Shown piece after piece: positions 52,382-61,570 of a stretch of 64,000 bases of DNA. Position 1 is the first letter of the stretch. Each line of letters opens with the position of its first letter. The notes under the pieces are model-generated. The model made no database searches. It was not told the origin of the DNA and was given only the letters and a program-made list of their open reading frames with translations. A program made the translations under genes and the position numbers. Origin of the DNA: Mycobacterium sp. 852014-50255_SCH5639931 (GTDB taxonomy: Bacteria; Actinomycetota; Actinomycetes; Mycobacteriales; Mycobacteriaceae); the NCBI RefSeq assembly GCF_001665605.1, contig NZ_LZSV01000016.1, positions 124,001 to 188,000 of the forward strand. Reading direction: 5' to 3'.

Positions 52382-53278
52382 TTACACTTCGGGTTTCGGC
52401 ACCTCAAAGTATTCATCGCGGAGCCGGAACGCTTCCTTTGTTCCGTACTGTGCGCGGGTCTTGACGAAGTTGAACTCGTCCGGCCCGAATTGCAGGTTGG
52501 TGCCGAAGGCGTGGAAGAGGTAGCTGGCGACTTCCTCACCCTGGTACGCCTGGCTCTGTTCGACGAGACGGAACGCTTCCTTGGCGATCACCACTCCGTC
52601 GGCGGGCATCTTCGCCGCCTTCTCGGCCCAGTACCGCGCACGCGCCGGGGCGGCGGCTGAATCGCATGTGTCGGTGAAAATTCCGAGATGCTCGAGCTCG
52701 CCGGCCTCGATGACGTCGCCGGTGAGCAGTAGGCGCCGGGCCAGCACCGGCCCCAGCCGGTGGAAGAACATGTGCAAGCTGCCGAGCGCCGGGCCGAGGA
52801 AGCGGGTCGCCGGCATGCCGATCTTGGTGTCACGCGCTATCACGGAGATGTCGGTCATCAGTGCCATCTCGAACCCGCCGCCGAGCGCATACCCGGCGAT
52901 CTCACCCACCGTGACCTTGGGAAAGCCCATGAAGTTGTGGTAGAAGCCAAAAGACTTGCGGTCCACGGCGAGTCGCCGGCGCTGGCTGGGTCGGCGCTTG
53001 CCCGACGCGTCGTCGCCCGCCTGGCTCTGCTTGCCGTACCAGCCGTACGCGTTGTTCATGTCGGCCCCGGTGGAGAAGACGCCACCGGCTCCACGCAACA
53101 GCACCACCGTGAGGTCGTCGTCCCCGGCCACCCGATCCAAACAGCGGGCGACGGCCTCGCGCATGGCGGCGTCGTAGGAGTTGTGTTGCGCGGGATTGTT
53201 CAGCGTGATCGTCGCGATGCGGCGGTCGCGGTCGACCTCGAACAGCACACGATCGTCCTGGGCGCCCGGGGCAGTCAT
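52382..53278 (-). CDS. Enoyl-CoA hydratase/isomerase (crotonase family)
   Basis: The 298-residue protein starts at ATG 53278, overlapping the thioesterase stop (ATGA). It has GGVFSTGADMNN and GYALGGGFEMALMTD, so the first catalytic Glu is present, while the second site (IGMPATRFLGPALG) lacks Glu. A basic insert (SGKRRPSQRRRLAV) lies about 93-106. Single-acid crotonases include hydrolases, isomerases and dehydratases. It forms a two-gene unit with the thioesterase, divergent from the large plus-strand hydratase/FadD operon. Confidence 0.85.
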   Translation of the reverse strand: MTAPGAQDDRVLFEVDRDRRIATITLNNPAQHNSYDAAMREAVARCLDRVAGDDDLTVVLLRGAGGVFSTGADMNNAYGWYGKQSQAGDDASGKRRPSQRRRLAVDRKSFGFYHNFMGFPKVTVGEIAGYALGGGFEMALMTDISVIARDTKIGMPATRFLGPALGSLHMFFHRLGPVLARRLLLTGDVIEAGELEHLGIFTDTCDSAAAPARARYWAEKAAKMPADGVVIAKEAFRLVEQSQAYQGEEVASYLFHAFGTNLQFGPDEFNFVKTRAQYGTKEAFRLRDEYFEVPKPEV

Positions 53279-53982
53279 GTGTCGGACTCCTTTCGCCGCC
53301 TGCCGAATTGAAACCCGGCCAGCTTTTCCGGTCGTGACGCCAACGTGCTCACCTCGCCGGTGCACAGCACTTCGCCGCCGAGCAGCAGCCGCGCTGTCGA
53401 TGCGACACCGCGCTCGTTCTGCGAGCGAGCGATGTCGAACCGCAGCTCGGTCAACGCGGGCGTCGGACGGCGGAACGTCACCACCAATGAACGCGTCTTG
53501 CCCGAAAGGCCTGCGACGCAATTGTGGTGTTGGATGACGCAGTCGAAGAAGACGCCCAGAAAGCCGCCGTGCACCAATCCCGGCGGGCCCTCGTAGACCA
53601 GCGGGAAGTTGACCCGCCCGGTCGCCTGCTCGGAATCGAGGTGATCGAACAGATACTCCGGAAAGCACGGGTTGTAGGCGCCAATGTCTGTCGCGTGGTT
53701 GAGATAGACGCGCCGGGGGTCGTCGGGGAGGTCGCCGATCCGGGGTGCGTTGTCCACCGGAGCTGCGGCCGCGAGCTCGCGCTCCCACTGCGCGAACTTC
53801 TCCACCATGGTTTCGACCGTCGGATGCGGATGTTCGAGTGACAGTAGCAGCGAACTCAGGCGCCGCATGGCACCGGCGGCGGCCACGGTCTGGGCGAGGG
53901 GCCGCTCGCCGAATTTGGCGTCGCCGGTTCCCGGCGACTCTGGTGCGGCCCGCCCCTCCGCTCGCCCCTCCTGCACGGCCAT
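53275..53982 (-). CDS. PaaI-type hotdog thioesterase
   Basis: The 235-residue protein has an N-terminal extension (about 1-120) and a hotdog domain with PPGLVHGGFLGVFFDCVIQH and SLVVTFRRPTPALTELRFDI. The HGG motif is typical of acyl-CoA thioesterases of the PaaI class. It shares layout with the thioesterase at 26555. It is the first gene of its unit; site 8 lies 88 bp upstream. It probably hydrolyses a pathway CoA ester or relieves CoA trapping. Confidence 0.8.
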   Translation of the reverse strand: MAVQEGRAEGRAAPESPGTGDAKFGERPLAQTVAAAGAMRRLSSLLLSLEHPHPTVETMVEKFAQWERELAAAAPVDNAPRIGDLPDDPRRVYLNHATDIGAYNPCFPEYLFDHLDSEQATGRVNFPLVYEGPPGLVHGGFLGVFFDCVIQHHNCVAGLSGKTRSLVVTFRRPTPALTELRFDIARSQNERGVASTARLLLGGEVLCTGEVSTLASRPEKLAGFQFGRRRKESDT

Positions 53983-54070
53983 GCTTGTCTCTTTTCGCTC
54001 GGGTTCCGGCCCGGCTGTTTCCGGCGGCAGCGTACCCTGCTAACTTATACAGCGTATCAATCGTATTGCC

Positions 54071-54089
54071 TACTGTATGGGTAACCGTA
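54071..54089. promoter_or_regulatory. 19-bp TAC-N13-GTA regulon dyad (site 8)
   Basis: TACTGTATGGGTAACCGTA. The halves match TACTGTAA at seven and six of eight bases. It lies between the thioesterase (88 bp) and the first hydratase of the plus-strand operon (24 bp). A nearby ATAC/GTAT patch at 54047-54066 has different spacing and is not counted. Confidence 0.6.
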
Positions 54090-54113
54090 TCGCCAGAAAG
54101 GCCGGATTCGACG

Positions 54114-54926
54114 GTGAGTCAGGAGGCCGACAGGGCCGGTGCCGACGGTGCGGTGACAGTGCGCCGGGACGGCGCCGCGTTGCGGCTGACGCTGGATCGC
54201 CCATCCCGGCGTAACTCGTTGAGCAGGGCAATGATTGGGTCAATGGTCGAGGCATTGACCGATGCCGCCGCCGACGATTCGTTGCGCGCGGTTCACATCC
54301 GGGGCGGCGATGACTTCTGCGCCGGGGTGGACTGGGTCGCGGCCAACGACCGGGAGCGCCCCCGCGCCGGCGATCTCGTGCGGCGGATCCCCCATGCCGC
54401 TCATCGCGTGATCGAGCTGGTGGCGAGCATCCAGCTGCCGGTGCTCTGTAGCGTGCGAGGATGGGCCGCGGGGTTCGGCTGCAATCTCGCGCTGGCAGCC
54501 GACTTCACCGTCGCCGCCACCGATGCGGTGTTCTGGGAGCCCTTCGTGGACCGGGGCTTCAGCCCCGACTCGGGCGCCACTTGGCTGCTGCCCCGCCTGG
54601 TCGGCCTGGCGCGGGCCAGGCGAATGCTGCTGCTCGGCGAGAAGGTCACCGCGAAAGATGCGGCCGACTGGGGATTGATCCACCAAGCGGTAGACCCCGC
54701 CGAGCTCGATGGTGCCGCCGAGGAATTGCTCGAGCGGCTGGTTTGCGGTCCGACCGCGGCGATTGGGCTGACCAAGCAGGCCCTGAGCTTCGGCCAGCAG
54801 GCCACGCTGAGCCAAGCCATGACCCAGGAGCTGTTCAATCTCGAACTATCCTGCCGGACAGCGGATTTCAAGGAAGGCCTGGAAGCCTTCCGGCAGCGAC
54901 GGGCGCCGAAATTTCAGGGCCGATGA
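54114..54926 (+). CDS. Enoyl-CoA hydratase/isomerase (crotonase family, PaaG-like)
   Basis: The 270-residue protein starts at GTG 54114 (MSQEADRAG), 11 nt after AGAAAGG; the open frame upstream crosses the operator. It has GGDDFCAGVDW and RGWAAGFGCNLALAADF, with Asn at the first Glu position, and VDRGFSPDSGATWLLPRLVG with the acidic residue of the PaaG/ECI pattern. It is thus more likely an isomerase or non-hydratase crotonase. It leads the six-gene operon (three crotonases, three FadD-type ligases) ending at 61133. Confidence 0.85.
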   Translation: MSQEADRAGADGAVTVRRDGAALRLTLDRPSRRNSLSRAMIGSMVEALTDAAADDSLRAVHIRGGDDFCAGVDWVAANDRERPRAGDLVRRIPHAAHRVIELVASIQLPVLCSVRGWAAGFGCNLALAADFTVAATDAVFWEPFVDRGFSPDSGATWLLPRLVGLARARRMLLLGEKVTAKDAADWGLIHQAVDPAELDGAAEELLERLVCGPTAAIGLTKQALSFGQQATLSQAMTQELFNLELSCRTADFKEGLEAFRQRRAPKFQGR

Positions 54927-54935
54927 GGGAGCAGG

Positions 54936-55748
54936 ATGCCTACTGACTCGTTCGACACCATCAACTACGACGTCGACGGGCATACCGCCACCATCACGCT
55001 GAACCGTCCGGACGCCCTCAACGCCCTCAGCCCGCACATGATCACCGAGCTGCGGGCCGCCTACGACGAGGCCGAGAACGACGACAAGGTCTGGTTGACC
55101 ATCGTGACCGGCACCGGCCGCGCGTTCTGCACGGGTGCCGACGTCAAGGCCATTCCCGAAGACGGCAAGGTGATCTACGAGCGCCCGTACCTGTCGAGCT
55201 ACGACCAATGGGAGGCACCGCAGGAGGGCACTCCCCCATTCCGCACGGCCGCCAAGCCGGTGCTCGCCGCGGTCAACGGGTTGTGCTGCGGCGCCGGCAT
55301 GGACTGGGTCACCACATCGGACATCGTGATCGCCTCGGAGCAAGCAACTTTCTTCGATCCGCACGTGAGCATCGGGTTGGTGGCCGGACGCGAGATGGTG
55401 CGGGTATCGCGCGTGCTGCCCCGCTCCATTGCCTTGCGAATGGCGTTGATGGGCAAGCACGAGCGGATGAGCGCACAACGCGCCTACGAACTCGGTCTGA
55501 TCAGCGAAATCGTCGAGCACGACCGGCTTCTGGAGCGGGCGCATGAGATCGCCGGCATCGTCAACTCCAATGCGCCGCTGGCGGTTCGGGGAACCCGCCT
55601 GGCCATCCTCAAGGGTCTCAATGTGCCGCTGCACGAAGCCGAGATCATGGCCGAAACGTTCCGAGAGCGCGTGTTGCGCACCGAGGACGCGGCCGAAGGG
55701 CCCAAGGCCTTCGTCGAGAAACGCAAGCCCGATTGGCAGTGTCGATGA
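54936..55748 (+). CDS. Enoyl-CoA hydratase/isomerase (crotonase family), atypical active site
   Basis: The 270-residue protein has GTGRAFCTGADVKA and NGLCCGAGMDWVTTSD. The Glu positions of a classical hydratase are Asp (GMDW) and His (FFDPHVSIGL). It shares the FFDxHVSxGL block and MGxxERxSA with the next gene, so these are tandem paralogues. It lies 9 bp behind the first hydratase and overlaps the next start (ATGA). Confidence 0.85.
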   Translation: MPTDSFDTINYDVDGHTATITLNRPDALNALSPHMITELRAAYDEAENDDKVWLTIVTGTGRAFCTGADVKAIPEDGKVIYERPYLSSYDQWEAPQEGTPPFRTAAKPVLAAVNGLCCGAGMDWVTTSDIVIASEQATFFDPHVSIGLVAGREMVRVSRVLPRSIALRMALMGKHERMSAQRAYELGLISEIVEHDRLLERAHEIAGIVNSNAPLAVRGTRLAILKGLNVPLHEAEIMAETFRERVLRTEDAAEGPKAFVEKRKPDWQCR

Positions 55749-56539
55749 CGTTCGAGACCATCCTGCTCGAGGTCGACGAGACCGACCGCGTCGCGACCAT
55801 CACGCTGAACCGGCCCGCGCAGCTGAACGCGTTCAACCGCACCATGTGTGAGGAGATGGCCCGCGCCTGGCAACTGGTCAAACTCGACGACTCGGTCAAC
55901 GCGGTGGTGCTGCGGGCCGCCGGTGATCGGGCGTTCAGCGCAGGGCTGGACATCAAGACCCCCTACGGACAGCCCGAAAACATCTGGAACCACGAGGATC
56001 CCGGCGAGGCCCTCAGCCCCAAGTGGCAGAAGATGTGGAAGCCGGTCGTGTGCGCAGTTCAGGGCATGTGCACCGCGGGCGCGTTCTACTTTATCAACGA
56101 ATCCGACGTGGTCATCTGCTCGCAGGACGCCACGTTTTTCGACTCGCACGTTTCCGCCGGCCTGGTCTGCGCGCTGGAGCCGATCGGCCTGATGAGGCGC
56201 ATCGGCCTCGGCGAGACGCTACGCATCGCGCTGATGGGCAACGACGAGCGGATCAGCGCCGGCACCGCGCTACGGATCGGACTTGTGTCGGAAGTCGCCC
56301 CCGCCGAGCAGCTCTGGGGCCGCGCGCACGAGATTGCCGCGACGATCGCCGCGAAGCCGCCGACCGCGACTCAGGGCACGGTGAAGGCGATTTGGGAGTC
56401 GCTCGACAAGCCGTATCGCGCGGCCATGGAGCAGGGGCTGATCTATACCCGATTGGGCAACCCGCTCGGGGCGGCGGAACTTGCCGCCCAGCGGAATTCC
56501 GGCGACGAAGGCGCCGTCCGCACCCCGAAAATCCGCTGA
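55745..56539 (+). CDS. Enoyl-CoA hydratase/isomerase (crotonase family), atypical active site
   Basis: The 264-residue protein starts at ATG 55745 overlapping the previous stop. It has GDRAFSAGLDIKT and QGMCTAGAFYFINESD, with Tyr at the first Glu position, and FFDSHVSAGLV with His at the second. It is the tandem paralogue of the previous gene and may form a heteromer with it, as other paired crotonases do. The stop shares one base with the next start (TGATG). Confidence 0.85.
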   Translation: MTFETILLEVDETDRVATITLNRPAQLNAFNRTMCEEMARAWQLVKLDDSVNAVVLRAAGDRAFSAGLDIKTPYGQPENIWNHEDPGEALSPKWQKMWKPVVCAVQGMCTAGAFYFINESDVVICSQDATFFDSHVSAGLVCALEPIGLMRRIGLGETLRIALMGNDERISAGTALRIGLVSEVAPAEQLWGRAHEIAATIAAKPPTATQGTVKAIWESLDKPYRAAMEQGLIYTRLGNPLGAAELAAQRNSGDEGAVRTPKIR

Positions 56540-58020
56540 TGCCTTCGCACCCGCTCAGTCAGCGCATCGCCGACGTCCTCGACCTGGAGCCGGATGCGCA
56601 CGCGATCGAGTTTGACGGCCAATGGATTTCGTGGGCCGAGGTTCGCACCATGGCACAGCGCATCGCCGCCCTCACCGTCGGTGGCGAAGTCGGGATGCTG
56701 CTGCGCAACCGCCCGGGTCAGGTGGCGGCCTTTCTCGGGGTGCTGCTCGGCGGCGGCACCGTCGTCGTCATCAACCCGTCCCGCGGGGACGCGCGCACAC
56801 GGGCCGACATCGCCGGGCTGCGGCTGCCGCTGATCATCGGGGAACAAGACGACCTGACGACACTGGTGCCCCCGACGACCGACGCGAGCACCGTGGCGAT
56901 CTCGGGCCGATTAGACGATCCCCAGGCCGCCCGCGTGACGGTTCCGCCGGCGAACGAGAGCGACCCGCGCCCCGGCGTCGCGGTGCGCATGTTGACCAGC
57001 GGCACGACGGGTCCGCCCAAACGAATCGACCTCGGCTACGACACGCTGGCCCGCAGCGTGATGGGCGCTCAGGCCGGCCACGCCCCGGCGCCCACCGAGC
57101 TGCGGCGCAGCGTCGCGATCGTCAACTCGCCGCTGGTGCACATCGGCGGTGTTTTCCGCGTGCTGCAATGCATCGCCGAGGGGAGACCATTCGCGCTGCT
57201 CGAGCGATTCGAGCTGACTGCGTGGGCAGAGGCCGTGCGCAGGCACCGGCCGCGCACCGTATCGCTGGTACCCGCGGCCCTGCGGACGGTGTTGCACTCC
57301 GACGTGCCGAGGGCCGACCTGGAGAGCATCCGCGCCGTCACCTGCGGCACGGCCCCGCTGACGGCCGACGACGCCGATGCCTTCACCGACAAGTACGGCA
57401 TCCCGGTGTTGACCTCTTACGCCGCAACCGAGTTCGGCGGCGGCGTGGCCGGCTGGACGCTGCCCGATTACCAGCGATATTGGCCCACCAAACGGGGTAG
57501 CGTCGGCCGCGCCAACCCCGGCGCGCAGCTCCGGGTGGTCGCCGACGACGGCACGCCGCTCGACTCTGACCAGGTCGGCCTGCTCGAAGTCAAGCCGGGA
57601 CAACTGGGGCCGTCCGCTCAGTGGATGCGGACCACGGACATGGCGCGCATCGACGCGGACGGCTTCGTCTGGATCGTCGGCCGGGCCGACCAGGCAATCA
57701 TCCGCGGCGGGTTCAAGGTGATGCCCGACGACGTGCGCACCGCCCTGGAGAGCCATCCCGCGGTGGCCGCAGCGGCGGTCGTCGGGCGGCCCGACCAGCG
57801 CCTCGGCGCTACGCCGGCCGCGATGGTGGAACTGCGCGAGCCCGCCTGCGTCGAATGCGACGCACTGGTGGACTATCTGCGAACGCGGCTGGCGCGCTAC
57901 GAGATTCCCACCGACATCGCGATCGTCGACGCCATTCCGCGGACAACGTCGGGCAAAGCCGATCTGGGTGCGGTCCAGCGATTTTTCAGCGCACCCGCCC
58001 ACAGCGACCATGCGCGGTGA
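56539..58020 (+). CDS. AMP-dependent acyl-CoA synthetase / ligase (FadD-like)
   Basis: The 493-residue ligase starts at ATG 56539. It has the phosphate loop LTSGTTGPPKRIDLGY (Arg after the Lys instead of Gly), SYAATEFGGG, MRTTDMARIDADG, GRADQAIIRGGFKVMPDDV and the catalytic Lys in RTTSGKADLG. It is shorter than typical FadD and closer to class I small-acid CoA ligases. It begins a run of three consecutive ligase genes with overlapping ends, an unusual arrangement. Confidence 0.85.
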   Translation: MPSHPLSQRIADVLDLEPDAHAIEFDGQWISWAEVRTMAQRIAALTVGGEVGMLLRNRPGQVAAFLGVLLGGGTVVVINPSRGDARTRADIAGLRLPLIIGEQDDLTTLVPPTTDASTVAISGRLDDPQAARVTVPPANESDPRPGVAVRMLTSGTTGPPKRIDLGYDTLARSVMGAQAGHAPAPTELRRSVAIVNSPLVHIGGVFRVLQCIAEGRPFALLERFELTAWAEAVRRHRPRTVSLVPAALRTVLHSDVPRADLESIRAVTCGTAPLTADDADAFTDKYGIPVLTSYAATEFGGGVAGWTLPDYQRYWPTKRGSVGRANPGAQLRVVADDGTPLDSDQVGLLEVKPGQLGPSAQWMRTTDMARIDADGFVWIVGRADQAIIRGGFKVMPDDVRTALESHPAVAAAAVVGRPDQRLGATPAAMVELREPACVECDALVDYLRTRLARYEIPTDIAIVDAIPRTTSGKADLGAVQRFFSAPAHSDHAR

Positions 58021-59614
58021 CACCACGACGGTCGCCGAGGTCCTGACCCACCAGGCCCGCTCGCGTGGTGACCATCCGCTACTCGTCTGCGACGGTGACC
58101 GCATCAGTTACCGGGAAGCCGAGGTTCGCTCGGCAAAGCTCGCCCGCGGGCTGCTCGCCATCGGGGCCGGCAAGGGCTCGCATGTGGGCCTGCTCTACCC
58201 CAACGGGCCCGAGTTCGTCGTCGCAATGCTGGCGGCGGCGCGGATCGGTGCCGTGGTGGTGCCCTTCTCCACGTTCGTCACCGTTCGCGAGATGCGCGAG
58301 CAGCTCCTCGACAGTGATGTCGAAATCCTCCTGATTGCAGCGGCTTTCCGTACCCACGACTATGTCCAACGGCTCGAACAGGTGCTGTCGGACCCTGAGT
58401 TCGAATCCGACCGTCGCTTGTTCTCCCCCGCCGCGCCCCAACTGCGGCAGGTCGGCATCGGCTACCGCCCGGGCGCGCCGCGCCGCGTCCGCGACATCGA
58501 ACGGTTCTACCGGCTGGCCGGCACCGTGGCCCCCGAGCTGCTCGCGGCGACACAAGACGATGTCCACGGTTGCGATCCCCTTGCCATCGTCTACACGTCG
58601 GGCTCCACCAGTGCCCCCAAGGGGGTCGTGCACACGCACGCGGCGCTGCTCGGACACCAGCGGAATCTCAACAGGATCCGCGGTTTGACGTCCGAGGACA
58701 AGCTGTTCTGCAATTCGCCCTTCTTCTGGATCGGCGGTTTCGCGTTCGGGTTACTCGCCGCTCTGGTCGCCGGGTCGACGCTGGTGTGCTCCAATGCCAC
58801 CGATCCCGCTGAGACGCTCGACTTGCTCGAAGCCGAAAGACCCAGCATGACCAATGGTTTCAGCGCCGGCATCGCACACCTGGCCGATCATCCGAGCTTC
58901 CCGCGACGGGATTTGTCATCGCTGCGGCGAGGCAACCTGTACCCCATCATGGCGCCCGACGTCCGACCGGCCGACCCGGAACTACGGCACAACATGCTGG
59001 GCATGACCGAAGCCGGCAGCGTCGTGCTGATCAGCGACGACGAAACCGATCAACCCGAGAACCGGCGCGGATCGTTCGGCAAGCCGGCACCCGGCTTCGA
59101 CACCAGAATCATCGACACCGAAACCGGCCTTCAGGTCGGCGTCGGCGAGGCCGGTGAACTGTGCATCCGCGGACCGTACGTGATGCAGGGCTACTACCGA
59201 CGCAGTCGCGAGGAGTGCTTCGACGCCGACGGCTGGTTCCATACCGGCGATTTGGTGCGCGCCGACGCCGACGGATTCTTCTACTACCTCGGCCGGCTCA
59301 GCACGATGATTAAAACGGCGGGCGCCAACGTCTCCGCGGACGAGGTGGAGCGGGCCATCGGCAGGGTCACCGGCGGGTTGACGGCCCACGTCGTGGGTGT
59401 CCCCGATGCCCGACGCGGACAGCTGGTCGCGGCGGCCGTGGTGGTCCCGGACGGCGCCGCACTGAACGAGGCGGCGCTGCGCGATGGCCTGAAGGCGGAA
59501 TTGTCGGCGTACAAGATCCCGCGGCGGCTTCTCGCCGTGTCGCGCTCCCAACTGCCGTTGCTCTCCAGCGGCAAGGTCGACACACGGGGACTGAGAGAGC
59601 TCTTCGATGCCTGA
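58010..59614 (+). CDS. AMP-dependent acyl-CoA synthetase (FadD family)
   Basis: The 534-residue ligase starts at ATG 58010, inside the end of the previous gene (11-bp overlap). It has VYTSGSTSAPKGVVHTH, NMLGMTEAGSVVLIS, WFHTGDLVRADADG and TAGANVSADEVE, with Lys in LSSGKVDTRG. The motif order is complete, so activity is expected. It resembles the third ligase (PFFWIGGF and PFFWVGGF blocks), which suggests local duplication. Confidence 0.88.
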   Translation: MRGDTTTVAEVLTHQARSRGDHPLLVCDGDRISYREAEVRSAKLARGLLAIGAGKGSHVGLLYPNGPEFVVAMLAAARIGAVVVPFSTFVTVREMREQLLDSDVEILLIAAAFRTHDYVQRLEQVLSDPEFESDRRLFSPAAPQLRQVGIGYRPGAPRRVRDIERFYRLAGTVAPELLAATQDDVHGCDPLAIVYTSGSTSAPKGVVHTHAALLGHQRNLNRIRGLTSEDKLFCNSPFFWIGGFAFGLLAALVAGSTLVCSNATDPAETLDLLEAERPSMTNGFSAGIAHLADHPSFPRRDLSSLRRGNLYPIMAPDVRPADPELRHNMLGMTEAGSVVLISDDETDQPENRRGSFGKPAPGFDTRIIDTETGLQVGVGEAGELCIRGPYVMQGYYRRSREECFDADGWFHTGDLVRADADGFFYYLGRLSTMIKTAGANVSADEVERAIGRVTGGLTAHVVGVPDARRGQLVAAAVVVPDGAALNEAALRDGLKAELSAYKIPRRLLAVSRSQLPLLSSGKVDTRGLRELFDA

Positions 59615-61133
59615 CACCATCGACGGACTGGTACGGTTCCGCTCCCACCACGACGGCGACACACCGATGGTCATCGACCCTACGTCGCGGATCAGTTATC
59701 GCGAACTCGACCTCACCACAGGCGAATTGGCCGCGGTGTTCGTCGAAGCCGGTGTGGGCAAAGGCACTCGGGTGGGCCTGATCATGCCCAATAGCACCCG
59801 CTGGGTGCGGGTCGCTGTCGCGCTGACCCGCATCGGTGCCGTGCTGGTACCGCTGAGCACGCTGCTGCAGGCAGTAGAGCTCGCCGCGCAGTTGCGTGTC
59901 GCGGCCGTGCAGTTCCTGGTCAGCGTCGGCGAATTTCGCGGTCATCGCTATCTCGATGAGCTTCAGGACCTGCAGCCCGAACTTCCTGCCTTGCGTCAGG
60001 TCTGGACGACCGACCGGCTCGCCGACGCCACCGCCGGCGAGCCGGTCCGCCGAATCGTCGATGCCATGGCTGAGACGGTCACGGCCGCCGACCCGTTGGT
60101 CATCATGTTCACCTCCGGCAGCAGTGGGGCCCCCAAGGGGGTCCTGCATTCTCACGGCAGTGCGCTGGGGGCCGTACGGTCGGGCCTGGCCGCGCGCTGC
60201 ATCACCGCCGACACCCGGCTGTATCTACCCATGCCGTTCTTCTGGGTGGGCGGCTTCGGCAGCGGAATCCTGTCGACGCTGTTGGTCGGCGCGACCCTGG
60301 TGACGGAGGAGATCCCGCGGCCGGAGACCACGCTGCGCCTGCTGGAAGCCGAGCGGGTGACGCTGTTTCGCGGCTGGCCGGACCAAGCGGAGACGTTGGC
60401 CAGGCACGCCGCCACGGTCGGCGCCGATCTGGCACCCCTGCGGCCGGGAAGCCTGCAGGCCCTCCTCCCGCCCGAGCAGCGGGCCCAACCCGGCGCTCGG
60501 GCCACGTTGTTCGGCATGACCGAGGCGTTCGGTCCGTACTGCGGCTATTCCGCCGACACCGACATGCCCAAGACGGCGTGGGGCAGTTGCGGAAAGCCGT
60601 TCCCGGGCATGGAGGTTCGCGTCGTGGATCCCGACAGCGGCGAGCCCGTGCCGACCGGCGGCGTGGGCATGATCCAGATTCGGGGACCGCACACGCTGCG
60701 CGGCATCTGCGGTCGCAGCCGAGAAGAACTGTTCACCGCCGACGGCTTCTACCCCACCGGCGACCTGGGCCACCTCGATGAAGAGGGATTCCTGTTCTAC
60801 CGCGGACGTTCCGACGATATGTTCAAGGTCAGCGGCGCCACCGTCTACCCCAGCGAGGTCGAACGCGCGCTGCGCACCATCGACGGGGTCCATGGGGCCT
60901 TTGTTACCAGCGTGCCCGGAACGGTGGGCGACCGGGTGGGCGCGGTCGTGGTCTGCGGCGGCGGGGCATCCGCCGATCGACTTGCCCGGGCCGCGCGAAA
61001 GCTGCTGAGCGCCTTTAAGGTACCGACGGTCTGGCTACTCTTGGAATCCGAGGACGACGTCCCGCGCGGCGGCACCGGCAAAGTCGATACCGGCCGGCTG
61101 CGTGAGATGTTGATCGACGCGAATCCGCCTTAG
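59607..61133 (+). CDS. AMP-dependent acyl-CoA synthetase (FadD family)
   Basis: The 508-residue ligase starts at ATG 59607 (8-bp overlap with the previous gene). It has MFTSGSSGAPKGVLHSHG, LFGMTEAFGPYCGY, FYPTGDLGHLDEEG and VSGATVYPSEVE, with Lys in GGTGKVDTGR. It ends the six-gene operon and its TAG overlaps the convergent secreted-protein stop by four bases. Three ligases in series could act on successive acids or provide different chain specificity. Confidence 0.88.
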   Translation: MPDTIDGLVRFRSHHDGDTPMVIDPTSRISYRELDLTTGELAAVFVEAGVGKGTRVGLIMPNSTRWVRVAVALTRIGAVLVPLSTLLQAVELAAQLRVAAVQFLVSVGEFRGHRYLDELQDLQPELPALRQVWTTDRLADATAGEPVRRIVDAMAETVTAADPLVIMFTSGSSGAPKGVLHSHGSALGAVRSGLAARCITADTRLYLPMPFFWVGGFGSGILSTLLVGATLVTEEIPRPETTLRLLEAERVTLFRGWPDQAETLARHAATVGADLAPLRPGSLQALLPPEQRAQPGARATLFGMTEAFGPYCGYSADTDMPKTAWGSCGKPFPGMEVRVVDPDSGEPVPTGGVGMIQIRGPHTLRGICGRSREELFTADGFYPTGDLGHLDEEGFLFYRGRSDDMFKVSGATVYPSEVERALRTIDGVHGAFVTSVPGTVGDRVGAVVVCGGGASADRLARAARKLLSAFKVPTVWLLLESEDDVPRGGTGKVDTGRLREMLIDANPP

Positions 61134-61492
61134 GAAACCCGTGTCCAGGGTTGGCAATTCTGCGACTCGAAGGCCTTGACCGACGTGTTGATATTCGCGT
61201 ACATCGGACCGATCGAGGTATTCGTCTGGAGTACGTGGTCCTTGTTCGCGTCGGGTGTGCTGTAGGTGAACCATGAGCACATGGAGTCCTGGGTCGGCAC
61301 GTTGTTTATCCACACTCCGAAGGCGGACCCCGAGCCGCCCGTGTGGTAAAGGCCGGGTGCGATGTCAGGCCCTACGACGAAAACGCCGTTGCCGGGGATC
61401 GGATCGAGCGGGTCGGCGTTCGCCGGCGCCGCCAGGGCGATAACCGTCACCGTTGCAACGAAGACGGCGGATGCGCGAAGCGTTTGGGACAT
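61130..61492 (-). CDS. Small secreted protein, conserved hypothetical
   Basis: The 120-residue precursor has a clear signal peptide (ASAVFVATVTVIALAAPANA-D). The mature part has GNGVFVVGPDIAPGLYHTGG, the form of a short beta-rich exported domain, and two Cys that can form a disulfide (SMCSWFTYS, NCQPWTRVS). The GxY...G...C pattern occurs in several mycobacterial secreted proteins of unknown role. It is a single gene converging with the ligase operon. Confidence 0.75.
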   Translation of the reverse strand: MSQTLRASAVFVATVTVIALAAPANADPLDPIPGNGVFVVGPDIAPGLYHTGGSGSAFGVWINNVPTQDSMCSWFTYSTPDANKDHVLQTNTSIGPMYANINTSVKAFESQNCQPWTRVS

Positions 61493-61570
61493 GTTTCCTC
61501 GCTTTGCCTAATCGCCCCCGCAAACGCAGCGTAGGCCGGGGCCTATCCGCGCGACAAGAGCCAGGCGAGT

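Noticed and set aside
54047..54066. A second copy of the regulon dyad just upstream of site 8
   Set aside because: ATAC and GTAT are present, but the spacing is one base short of TAC-N13-GTA and the inner bases do not match.
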